Made by a program: the position numbers and the translations under genes
Part shown: positions 45,057-55,470 of the stretch, in pieces
Numbering within the stretch: the stretch's first letter is position 1
Layout of the letters: each line of letters starts with the position of its first letter
Assembly (NCBI GenBank): GCA_032821775.1
Contig: JAVLRN010000001.1
Location: 2,852,001 to 2,916,000 of the forward strand
Reading direction: 5' to 3'
Source: Sanguinoderma infundibulare
Taxonomy: Eukaryota > Basidiomycota > Agaricomycetes > Polyporales > Polyporaceae
Length of the DNA stretch: 64,000 nucleotides
Notes under the pieces: generated by a model
Told to the model about the DNA's origin: nothing
The model's input: the letters and a program-made list of their open reading frames with translations, nothing else
Database searches by the model: none

Positions 45057-46866
45057 TCAGAACTCCTGGTAGGGAGGAAGCTCGGGGTCAGCATCAGGAT
45101 CATCACCAGGTCCAGGGGGACCCCGCTTCGAGTCCGGGTCAGGATTCGAAGGACCTCCAGCCAGAAAGCGCCCCCTCTCTTCTCTCTCCAGCCGCTTCTT
45201 TTCCTCCTCCGCGCTCTCGTACTTCGGCTGCTCCGAGCTGGCGGCGGAGCCCGAGGTGCTCCCGCCCGCCCGCAGGACCCGTGAATGCTCCTCGCGCTCG
45301 AGCCTCCGCTTCTCGTCCTCTGCGCTCTCGTGTCCCGGAACCGCTCCGGCACCGCCATAGCTGGGAATATCCCCCGCCGCACCCGCGGGGCCACCAGTGG
45401 GACTGCGTTTGATGTCCTTCAGAGAGCCACTCGCAGGTCCGGGACCGTCGGGGCCAGCGGTCTTCGGGACACCGGTTTCGGCGACAGTGGGCGTGATCGC
45501 TGGAATCTTCACAGCGGGCTCAGCAGCGTCCGGTGAGACGACGGGAGAAGAAGACGTTATCGCAGGGATGGGCGCAGGTGCTTGGTTAAGGTTGGCCGGG
45601 TTCAGAGGCGGAGATGCCGTGGGAGGGGGCTTCGCCGCCTCAGCCCTAGTCGCTGGAATGGCGGAAACGGGGACGGTAGACGAAGGGCGGGAGTCCACAT
45701 CGTGGGATGGAGCCTGTGGAAGAGCTGCGCTCGTCAAGGGCGGCGTAACGGGAACACTGCTAGGCTTTGCGTGCAGTTCGGCAGAATTGATGCGAGCGAG
45801 CTCCTGGGCATGCGTGACACCAAAGCTGCGAGTGTCTGACCTGTTCAGGTCGGCGGCGCAAGGCTCCCGGAGCTTCAGTGTGGTGTCGCCAGCCTTCCAG
45901 TTGTCAAGCGCTTGCTGAAGCGTCGTCCGTACGGACGCTGTGAGCTGCGCCCCAGCGTACGGCCGCTCCTTAGAGGAGGGGATGTCGGGGAGGGCGGGAA
46001 GAGCCGCGACGGCCGCCTGGGCGATTAGGGACAGCTTCTCCGCATACTGAAAACAGTATTAGTCTAAATGCTTGCCAGGACGGTGCTCGCCACCCACCTC
46101 GCGGATCGCATTCCATTTCGCGAGTTCGCTTTCCCTCACACCCTTCCTCTTCAGTATGTCGATTTCCCTCTCAAGAGGACCGTCGTCATCCTCGACCTTG
46201 CGAAGCTGTCGCTTGAGCTCCGCGAGCTTCTGTTTCATGTCGTGGCGCTGGTCGTGCTCGATACGGGCAATCTGGTTCGCGAGGCCGGCGCGGATGTTGC
46301 GCCGGCCACTGATACCATTCTCGGCATCGCGCAGCGCCTTCATCGGCGCACGGGATGCATCAATCTCCTTCGCGAGCGTTGAGGCGAGAGACCCCTCAAT
46401 GTAGGCCATCCAAGCCAAACGATCGGTCACTAGGGGAAGGGAAGTCCATCGATACATGGCAGGGTACGAGTTAGACAACCAGCAACTCACCATCCTTGAG
46501 GTCCTCGGTCTCGGCTTGTCCCCACGTATAAAGCTCCTTGGAGTGCGCATGCGCATCGCGACTGACGCCATCGAAATCAAGAGCGAGGCCCTTCTGTGTG
46601 GTTATGATCTTCTGCACTGGGGTTACAGAGCTCCTGCGTTGCGCGTTAGACGTGTGATTTGCAATGATCGCACTGAGTACTCACGAGTACTGCTGCTGGA
46701 TGCTCCGCAATTGGTGGTGGAGGCTCTCAAACGCGTGCGATTTGAGGATACTGGAACCAGAAGACTGGCCGCCCTGGGAACCCTGATTGGAGTTCGTGCG
46801 ACCAAGGGGTGTCTGGTTGAGGGCGGATTGCGCCTTGTCTGCGAGAGATGAGAATAGGCCTTGCAT
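45057..46866 (-). CDS. PIL1: Eisosome core component PIL1/LSP1-like (BAR domain)
   Basis: Exons 46866-46685, 46633-46491, 46429-46098 and 46046-45057; 548 residues. The first 260 residues are the Pil1 BAR domain: MALRDAEN-type helix (RAPMKALRDAENGI), RRNIRAGLANQIARIEHD, LAELKRQLRKVEDDDGPLER, ILKRKGVRESELAKW and EYAEKLSLIAQAA. After it comes NRSDTRSFGVTHAQELARI, a conserved Pil1 tail motif. The final 270 residues are Pro/Ala/Thr-rich and disordered, with repeated (S/E)AE-KRRLEREE segments. PIL1 bends the plasma membrane into eisosomes. It may be regulated by a short upstream reading frame (46973-47077, reported separately). Confidence 0.9.
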
Positions 46867-47265
46867 GGTGGGAGAAGTTGCGGATGGTGAGGGGACCAGA
46901 GTTCGCGCAGCTGCTTGATTTTGTAGGTAGATCGGCTGCTGCTGCTTGTGGCTCTGTTGCAACCGCCATACGTCATTTCGGCAAAACAAGCGCTACAGCC
47001 ACAGCAGCGCTCGCAGCCAACAGCGCACTCCCCAGTCGCACCACAGCTCCTTCCGATAGCTGCGCAGGCTCATCCATCCTCCTGCGCACTCAGCACGCAC
47101 TGAACGACGCCGGGAGTGATACAGAATAAACGCGAGTATGATATAGGATGTGATAAATGAGGATGGGAGATTACAATCAGCAGAGCGCACAGCAACTACT
47201 TACACAACCTGGCCAGCGTTCCCGAGCGCGAGGACAAACCCAGTGAAATACCGTACATACGCTGT
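46867..47265. other. PIL1 leader and promoter, with eIF4E 3' flank
   Basis: About 400 bases. A 34-codon minus-strand frame (47077-46973) that begins with an ATG and ends 107 bases before the PIL1 ATG lies here, so it could be an upstream ORF in the PIL1 transcript. Nothing else recognised. Confidence 0.4.
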
Positions 47266-48453
47266 TCAGACGATAATCTTCTTCGCCTGCTTCCCCTTCT
47301 TCTCTGAGTCCTTGTGCGACAAGAACTCGACCTCTGTCGCCAACGCACCGGCGAGCCGCTGGGCCTCCGGGTAACCCAAGACCTGCGTCTTGAAGTGCCG
47401 CCCGACAGACTCGATCCTCTCCCGCAACTTATCGTCTTCACCGCCAGCCAGCGTCGGCGCGGACCGTGTCCAGATCGAAATACGGTAGAATTGCGGTCGC
47501 GTCGAGACGATTACACCGGTAATCAGTGACTGAGGGGAATCGCTGCCCTCCCCGCTCGTCAAGAGCGGGTCGAAGGTCTCGCCAATAGCAGCAAGCATCT
47601 GAACAAGCATGACGATCAATTTCTTTTTGCTTACTAAAGGTAAAGAAACCGAGTAGTGCTCACCGTGTAAAGCCACATCTTGTCGACGACACCCCGGTTC
47701 TTGTCCCGTGGAAGCTGGATGCTCCACTTGCCGCCGTTTTTGTTGGCCTCGTCCTCCCATGCAGGGATGATACCCTCCTACAAACGGCCACTCGTTGAGC
47801 CGTTTGACCGTCGCGCTTATCGGCGAGAACACCAACCTTGAATAAATAATAGTTCGCCTTTTGTGGAAGCTGCGACGGCGGCACAATGTTGTTGTACAAA
47901 CTGTCAAACGGTTCAGTTCGGCGCGACGCGGCGGGATCGACGAAGACGAAACGTACCCCCAAAATTCTTCCACGCTATCAAACGTGATCACCCTTTTGAT
48001 ATCCTCCATCCAGCCCTGTGCGGCGAGACCGCCGGGTGTCTGCGCGACAGGTGTCTGCGGGAACGATGACACAGGGGTCTGGGGCAAGTTGCGGCCCTTT
48101 GTTGCAGGCGAATCGAACCACAGAGTCCATGGAGAATAGAGGGGGTGCTATGGACGCATATGATCAGGACGACAAACCGCAGGAAGGCACGAAGCACTGG
48201 TCGATAGACCGATTACGTGCGCAACAAGTGGATGGAACCTCACCTTGACGTTGAAGTTGGTGGGGTCATTGAACACGGTACGGATGTTATCCGCCTGCGC
48301 CTGCATGTCCACTTCCTGAATCTCTCCAGGCTCGGGGGACTCGTCCCCATTTGCCTTTTTCTCGGAGTCCTTCGCGTTCTCCGCCAGCGCGGCCGAAAGC
48401 GCAGCTTTCGAAGCCTGGAGAGCGGGGCCGGGCAAGCTTGATACAGAAGCCAT
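47266..48453 (-). CDS. eIF4E: Translation initiation factor eIF4E
   Basis: Exons 48453-48244, 48147-47957, 47900-47837, 47777-47664 and 47598-47266; 303 residues. After a Ser/Ala/Glu-rich head come the cap-binding signatures in order: HPLYSPWTLWFDSP with cap-stacking and core tryptophans, SVEEFWGLYNNI, ANYYLFKEGIIPAWEDEAN-type loop, GGKWSIQLP, and GRHFKTQVLG near the end. eIF4E binds the 5' cap of mRNA and recruits eIF4G. The C-terminal SHKDSEKKGKQAKK is longer and more basic than in yeast. The region between the head and HPLYSPW carries a stretch of about 30 residues with repeated TPVS/TPVA that is unusual for the family and lies after the HPL block. Confidence 0.92.
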
Positions 48454-50464
48454 GGTGCGGGTATGGTTATGCGTCCGAGAACTGAGCGTGTGAGGCGGCG
48501 GTAGGGTTTCGGGAGTCCGACGAGAGACCTCTATATTGAAGATACCAGCTTGAACGGGACAGGAAGCTTCGGCGTCGTCGTCGGGGAGTTTTGAGTGTGC
48601 GCGCGAGAAACGAGTCGTCGGCTGAAACGAGCGAGATACACAGGCCGATGTAAAGTCTAAGTCTGTCTGTTAGGCAGCAGTCTGCGGTTGGAGGGATTAC
48701 AAGGGGGCAGGCGTAGTGGGCGTGTTTGTGAGAGTTTCTTGCTTGATCAGGTCTACAAAATTCGCTCCACCCACCCTCGGCATCCTCCGTGCCGGTCTAC
48801 CGACCTCCCGCCCAGGCACTGCCTCGCGCACTCAACAGACCCCTGCCTCGGCCCTGCAGCTGCAGCCTTCTTCCTACTACAGGTCCTGCTGGGTTGTAAG
48901 GTTCGACGATCTCACAAGGGAAGTAGCGGGCACGTTTTCTACCGATGTGGATAATTTGACACTATTTTCGAGAGGTGCTTCACGGCCAGGTCAGTCCCAG
49001 CGCGATTGTTCATCCACCGCCTTTGCAGCTTACCGGTCAGCAAGTTCACCCCTGGTCTGGCCCACGATCGGAGAAATCCACACTCTATCGTCCTCAATCT
49101 TTGGTCCAGTTTTTCTCGGGACCCGACATAAAGATTACCATCGCCGCGGCGATTGCGCCTTTCTCTTGGTCTACCGCACCCGCACCGTGTCATAGTACAC
49201 CCTGGATGCCTCATGGAGCGGCCTTTCACGCATTTGGCCCGAGATCCTTCCGCCAGCTTCGAGAGCAACGCGTGCAGCATCAACGCGTTGCACACCGACT
49301 GTAACCGCGGTCTACCGCCTGCCCGGTACGGCGCGATCCTCTCCCGGCTACTTCGGGTTCCTCAACGATAGCGCCAGCTCTGGCGAGCGAGAGCATCGCG
49401 CGCGGATGCACGACCCTTGGTGCGTAACCTTCTCCCGCGAAGAGCCCGTCTCGTGTACATTTATGACAGGCACGGAGCGCAGGGTCGTATCGTAACTCGT
49501 GAATCCGTGGAAGGATCGTCCTGTCAACGGTCGCCTCTCAGGAGAGCTCCGGGTCTGTACTGGCTGTCAGCGGCCATTGCTGCCGTCCTCGCTACCCCTC
49601 CAGGAATGCATTGCTTTGGGCATCGTCGCCCGAATTGCCCCTGCATCCGAGTACTGTGGGCTATTCGCCGACTCGAGCGCACTCCTGCAGGTGCACGAGC
49701 TCCGGCCTTGCTCCCTCTTCCCCGTTCATCTCGTCAGGACCGACGATTCACATCCCCTGGCCGTCTCGTCTAGCCCGTTGCGGAACTGACGTAAAGAAAC
49801 GGTCGCGGTGCTCCGTTGACTTGACGGATGTGAGGACCCTGTTGTACGTCTAGCAGCATGAGGAGCATCTGACAATTTTCCACGGACACAAGAACGCCGC
49901 ATCGTCCTTCACGCCTACTCGCCTCAGGCTGCGCTTCTATCCGTCTCTGTGGGCCTGGTGGAGAGCTTGTGAGTAATCTCGGCGGGTCTAACCAACCGTG
50001 GTTGACAAGCCACATTGTCTCCGCAGGCACGACGCAACAGACTTCTTGGACGAGGCCCGTGAAGCGCCAACATGAAACAGTTCGTATACCTGGTTCGAAT
50101 AAAATTTCGTCTAGTGAACAACTGATGTGGTGCCGTACGTACATTTATAAAAATGGATTTAGCGTTGGTGTTCGCCGTACAATTCAACGAACTGGCTCGG
50201 ACGTTTCATCGGATACGGTGGTTTACGAGAACAACAACGTCCTCCACTTTACCAAAGTTGTTTCCGGGTGCAGAACTCTATCTTGGCAGCCGGCGGGCTT
50301 TAGGTGCGACAGAACCCCAGATCGCGGAGATCGAAGATATCTCGGGAGCTTTTTTGCAACAATGTAACATACATTAACATACCGAAGACAACATCGCAGA
50401 CAGCGAAGCGAGAGTGCATAGAGACAGACGGCAATCAGGAGAAGAATTACATGCTCAGGACTAC
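48454..50464. other. 2 kb region without a supported gene
   Basis: Between the start of eIF4E and the stop of the next minus-strand gene. Plus-strand frames (49499-49789, 49969-50367) have no family pattern. A motif like a tRNA T-loop near 50084 (GGTTCGAAT) has no matching cloverleaf. It must contain the eIF4E promoter. Confidence 0.45.
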
Positions 50465-51833
50465 TTAGACAATAAAGTTCGGCGCGACGTTGGGGGGTAT
50501 GGTGGCACCAATGGCGATTGAGTGTCGACGAAATTGAAGAGATTCTTCGGTAGCGTTACGCATCATTACCGCATTCTGCAAATCCATGAACTGCGAATAA
50601 AGGAGCTAGTCAGCGGAGGAGAGAAGAAGCACAGAAACGAACGTACCCGCTTCTCAGCCTGCGCCTTCTCGGCGTTGCGGGTCCTGATTGTGTTCTGCAT
50701 GTGAACTAACATCGTCTGCGAAGTGATGTCAGACGTTATCGATGAGGGGGAGCGTCCACATGTACGTACGCGCAACGAGCTGTTCTTGAGACCGGGATAA
50801 GAAGAGATGCGTTCCAGCGGAACAGGCTCGTGGCCGACGAGCCGGATTTGTTCGTGAAGCCACTGCACGTATTCCTCCAGACACTCGAGGTAGCTCCGCT
50901 TCTTGTCGTGAGAGGTGATGGTATCCCTGAATATGGCGTGAGTCAGCAACCGCAACACGGTGGAAATTTTAAACGTACGGGTCTGTGATCGTGAACCCGA
51001 CGTTCTCGGATACAGAGCGGAAATACGCCTTTCGTTGGTTGAGGTTCTCGGACTTCTCGCGGGCTTCTCGCTTCCGCTTTCCGAGTGAAGTTGAGGGCGA
51101 GGATGGGGATGAGAACGAGGATGACGTAGTGGCGGACTTCTTGGTGGGCTCGGCCTCCGTACGGGCGCTAACCTCGGAGCGAGAGTTGAGGTCGGTGAGA
51201 AGCTCGGAGGGTGTCGGGAAAAGAACTTGAGGAGCGTCGAGATAGAATTCGAGAGGATTCTCTGCCGCCGGCTCAGGAGGCTTGGAGTCTGCGTTTTCGG
51301 TATCCGACTCGGAGCCGGAAAAAGACGCGGGGTAGGAGCTGCTGGAGGTCTCGTCCTCGGTATCGGAGAGGATGGGAGGGTACGCTGGACCGCTGACGGG
51401 GACAGGAGCATACAGGGGAAGCTCTGTGGCCCCAATGTCGTATTGGGTGTTGCTCGCTGCCCATGTCGCGTAATCAGGCTCAGCGTAGGAATAGTAGTAA
51501 GGCCATGAAGAGTCGTAGCCAAACGTCGGTGCGCAACCGACAGCCGGAGCCTCAGCCTGTTCCGGCCCCGGCATATAGTCGGCGGACGGGTACTGGACGC
51601 AGGAGGTTTAGTAGGAAGGTGGGACAGCACGAAGTATGAACGCATACCTGCATTGTGTAGAAGCGGTTCTGGGTAACTGGGTACTGTTGCATTGCGGACG
51701 AGAGTCGATGGGCGGATGTGGGCGACTTGGGAACGTCATAAACGGGGTGAGTGTATATAGGATCGGCGGGCGAGCAGGAGGAGGGGGCATGGCGCAAAGG
51801 GATAGATTGGGGAGATCTGTACGTTTGGAACAT
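50465..51833 (-). CDS. Unnamed protein A of a divergent paralog pair (bZIP-like helix)
   Basis: Exons 51833-51648, 51592-50979, 50926-50770, 50715-50647 and 50590-50465; 383 residues. Residues 1-240 are Pro/Ser/Tyr/Glu-rich and disordered (many DTEDE and SGSES motifs), as in activation regions. A basic stretch (KRKREAREKSENLNQRKAYF) follows, then a helix HDKKRSYLECLEEYVQWLHEQI, PVPLERISSYPGL, and a second helix (LVHMQNTIRTRNAEKAQAEKR). The helix layout resembles a basic-leucine-zipper but lacks a canonical basic motif with Asn and Arg at the usual spacing. No known family was recognised. It is related to the plus-strand gene at 53224-54199 by wording and by intron positions. Confidence 0.75.
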
Positions 51834-53223
51834 CTCAGATGCGGCGTCTGGGTTGCGTGGTCGCCCGCACGTTCGCTTTCGGGGTGTTACTCGCCCGGAA
51901 AATGCTCGTCACCCGGTCGTCCGATCATCCACACCCGCCCGGATCCCCTGCGCCCCCTGCGACCCGCATCTTCATCTTCCATGCCCTGCGCTCCTTGTGG
52001 TCCGTCAGTGCCGCAATCCATCTCGTCCAACCCTCGCGGTGGCACCCACCGCTGGCTGGAGAGCGGCATCGCGCCGTCGACATCCCTTTGCTTCTAGCGG
52101 CCATTCTGAACGGCGACCGTGGTTACCAGGCGGCACAAAGACTGGGCAGCCGCATGGAGAGCGAATGACACCGCTAAGTTGGCGGGTGGGTCGTAATCCA
52201 GGGTCCGGGCGCTGGACCGAACGCCAGGCTCGGCCCATAAGCGGCACATGTTCCGTCGAAAAGCGAGCTATCGTTCACCGTCCTCGCGTCTCCGCGCTAT
52301 ACCATACGCCGGCCCCAGGATACTGCAGGAGAAAACAATATAAGTGAATCGGGGCATTAATCAACGCCCTCGCGGAAGGAGGGCGAGGAAACATAGGAAG
52401 CGCACCCAATCTGGTATTCGGCATCCTGCAACATGCCTCGCTGCCCTTCGCCATCCGACAGGAACGGCACTGGAGCCTGTTCGGGCAGTGGGGTGGCCAA
52501 GCAGGGAGCCCATTCAATTCGAGAGTTCATGCCCATTGGCAGGCTGCTCGCACCGGCGCTCGTCACAGTATGCTGCTTTCGATTGCCGCGGAGATCACCC
52601 TCTCCCCGCCCCATTGGCTGATTAAAGGCCGACTCCGACTCTGTCGCTGATTTCCTTGCAGTGTGCAGCTTCGTGCACTCCAAGACTCTCTTTATCGCAC
52701 CCGGCGGCTCGCGGACGCTCAAATACGGGCGGATTCCAGACGGCGAGGCGGACAAATCAGGTCTCCAGGCGAGGTTTCGCAGCCGAGGAACTGGTCCGCG
52801 ATGAAACAGGAAGTCGCTCTGCAATTTTCAGACGCCTAGGATCAAACCCGAACGTCAGAAATGTCCAGAGAGCGGCGAAGGATGGCGGGGAGGATGCGTA
52901 GCGGTCAGGTAACAGACTTGCCGTAACCAGACCGGGTGCTGATTCGACCATCCGTAACCTCAGGGCTCCAATCGTCTGGTTCTGGCAGTAAGGCGAGGTG
53001 ACAGCAGATCGCCATCCATTTCACTCCATGGAAGGGCCCACTTGGAACAGAAGCGAAGATGCGGGGTGAAATACCTCATCCCCACTGATCTGTATCTTTC
53101 TCACCAGCTGCAGACCCAGCCGGCCGTCCTCTTCGAGCCTTTTGCCCCACGCGGACTCAAGCTATAAGCTTCAACGCGTCTCCAGCGGCCCCGCTTCCAT
53201 CTGCCACTCGCAAACACTACGAC
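51834..53223. promoter_or_regulatory. Shared intergenic region of the divergent paralog pair
   Basis: 1390 bases between two start codons facing away from each other. GC-rich, with no clear TATA element, palindrome or long repeat. Open frames in it were judged to be chance. Confidence 0.5.
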
Positions 53224-54199
53224 ATGGAGCCCTTCCACTCCGGCGAACCCACCACCGACGATTCCATCACACCCTTCAACGCCGCCGGCCTTCCGGTGAT
53301 GTCGCCACCTTCCCACCTCCAAGTCTACCCTGGCCACCACCAGGATATATCTTTCGGCCAAGTCTCACCTCTGGAAGTCTCATCTCCGAGTACTCAAGGC
53401 GTTCGCGACATGTTCACCCCCTCGCCCACCATCACCCCTTCGCCCACGTCATCCACCTCCTCTCCCTACGAGCAGTCCAGTCCACTGTCCTTCTACTCGC
53501 CGGATGCGCCACTAGCGCCCCCGTATTCCTTCCCGCAGCCATCCACGTCTGATGCTGGTTCGTCCGCGGCTGCGCCGTCGAGACGCCAAGCACGCAGGCA
53601 GTCCGAACCCTGCTTGGACGGTGCCGGCCTCGTCGTCCGCGGTCCGATTGCGCACCCATACGCACGGTTGTACAGCAAGAAAAGCTCTGCTGGCAAACGA
53701 CGTAAAATGTGGAACCATGCGCTCGAGAAGATGCTCTTTACGCCGCAGGAGATGTAAGCCGGCTCGATCTCGTGTCGAGAAGGAGCAGTCCACTGATTGC
53801 TCTCCCTTGAGATCGACGATGGGCGCGCCGCACAGACGGACGATATATGCAGCCAGCCTCGAGGCGCATGTCGACCGCCTGCACGAGCAGCTGGCATCTT
53901 ATTCGCTCGCTCCCGTGCCCCCCGAGAAGCTCGAGCCGTACCGGGGCCTCAACGCGAAGACAGCGAAGGTATGTGCTGCTCCCTTTTCTTCCACTAGATC
54001 ACAGGGCTGATGTATGGACGGCAGAGCATGGTCTCGGGCTTGCACCATGACCACACCGAACTGAAGCTGAAAATCCTCGAGATCGAGCGCGCGGTAAGTC
54101 GCATGGTTATCCTTCTCTTTCCAATTGTTGTTGACCCCTGCCTTATAGAACAAGGATTTGGAAGACCACATTCGCGCACAGTGCAAACCCAAGTTTTGA
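53224..54199 (+). CDS. Unnamed protein B of the divergent paralog pair
   Basis: Exons 53224-53753, 53812-53968, 54025-54093 and 54149-54199; 268 residues. The N-terminal 150 residues are Ser/Pro/Thr-rich (SPSPTSSTSSP). A Lys/Arg-rich GKRRKMWNHALEKMLFTPQEI follows, then GAPHRRTIYAASLEAHVDRLHEQL, APVPPEKLEPYRGLN, and a final helix (LKLKILEIERANKDLEDHI). The first, third and fourth blocks align with those of the minus-strand neighbour: (K/R)xxY...LEEYVQWLHEQI against LEAHVDRLHEQL, then PVPLERISSYPGL against PVPPEKLEPYRGL. Both genes share a 69-base phase-0 exon after the PVP block. Function unknown. Confidence 0.75.
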
Positions 54200-54638
54200 T
54201 CGCTGTTGCCTTCCCGGTTTTATTCTTCTGCTGTCTTTGTGGTTAGGTCATGGGGATTCGACATTCCCTTCACGTTCGGGTTCATGCGTTGTTCGGAGAG
54301 GTTAAGTTGAAGAGCGGGCATTCGGTAGAGTTCCGTATAATCAATAAGTATTATGGAAGCTATGTGCAGCGTAATCGACAGTATTCAGGGCTACTACTTC
54401 TCGACGTATGGTGTGGCCAACGTTACCATGAGTTAGAGTTGTTCGAGTGCGACAATCGTTCCCAGAGCGCAGAGTCCAAACTTCTCACGCCCCATGGTTC
54501 GGCGCGGGGCGCCGGTCGCTTCGTCTGATCGACAAGTCTGCCCTCTCATCGTCAACTCACACTGACCGCCTGCCCTGTCGTTTGTCTCGGGTTGTCCTCG
54601 CTCTCTCCGACAGAGAATCCACTCACTCTCACTTCATC
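54200..54638. other. Intergenic region, 3' of protein B and promoter of SPF30
   Basis: 439 bases with no additional feature recognised. Confidence 0.4.
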
Positions 54639-55470
54639 ATGGACAAAGCCGACCTGGAGACATACCAAGTGCAGCTCTCGCAAGTCGAACTCGCCCTTTC
54701 CACAGATCCAGAAAACGCCGAGCTCATCTCCCTCCGCTCAGAGCTCAAGGAGCTCATTGACCTCACACAGGCGGCGCTCACCCAGCAAGAGGCTGCCGCG
54801 TCGTCCTCCAAGGCTGCAGAAGCGTCCAAGAAGGCGGCACCGACCGCCTTGGGGACGTCATCCTCGAAAGCGCTAGCCGCGGGCGACGACTGTCTGGCCA
54901 AGTACTCCGGGGACGGCCAGTGGTATCCCGCGCGGATCGCGTCCGTCGGCGGGTCCGCGGACAACAGGCAGTACTCGGTCGTCTTCAAGGTGTACAACAA
55001 CACGGAGCTGGTGGGCGCGAGCCAGATCAAGCCTCTGCCCGCGAACCACAACGGGGGCGGCGCGTCGGCGAGCGGCGCGGGCGCGGGGAGCAAGCGGAAG
55101 CTGACGAAGGTGGAGGAGGACGAGCGGGAGAAGAAGAAGAAGAAGAACGAGAAGAAGCTGGAGGTGCGCGCGGCCAAGGCCAAGGAGCAGACGGAGAAGC
55201 AGGTGTCGTGGCAGAAGTTTGCCAAGAAGTCGGAGAAGAAGGGCATCCACATAGCGGGCGTCGCGGGGAGCAGCATCTTCAAGACTCCGGACAACCCATT
55301 AGGGAGAGGTACGCAGACGCTTTCGTTCTCGTCGCCGGTCGTGTGATGGGTGGCTAACCGACGGTTGGTTGTCGAACGTAGTTGGAGTCACGGGCAGCGG
55401 GAAGGGTATGACGGAGGTTGCGCCTCGAATCAAGCACAAGTTCGAGCAGGCTGATGATCCCAATGCATGA
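54639..55470 (+). CDS. SPF30: Survival-motor-neuron-related splicing factor SPF30 (SMNDC1)
   Basis: Exons 54639-55308 and 55382-55470; 252 residues. An N-terminal helix (QVELALSTDPENAELISLRSELKELIDLT) is followed by a Tudor domain with AGDDCLAKYSGDGQWYPARI, YSVVFKVYNNTELVGASQIKPL. The C-terminal region is highly basic and alanine-rich, with SWQKFAKKSEKKGIHIAGVAGSSIFKTPDNP, the SPF30 signature, and a final KHKFEQADDPNA. The protein binds symmetrically dimethylated arginine on Sm proteins and helps tri-snRNP recruitment during spliceosome assembly. Start chosen at the first ATG before the conserved helix; an in-frame extension upstream is unsupported. Confidence 0.92.

Noticed and set aside
50075..50105. 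Possible tRNA T-loop (GGTTCGAAT)
   Set aside because: No acceptor, D-arm or anticodon stem could be matched around it.
50465..54199. Divergent pair could be an HD1/HD2 mating-type locus
   Set aside because: No homeodomain motif (WFxNxR) is present in either protein, and the usual flanking mitochondrial intermediate peptidase gene is absent.
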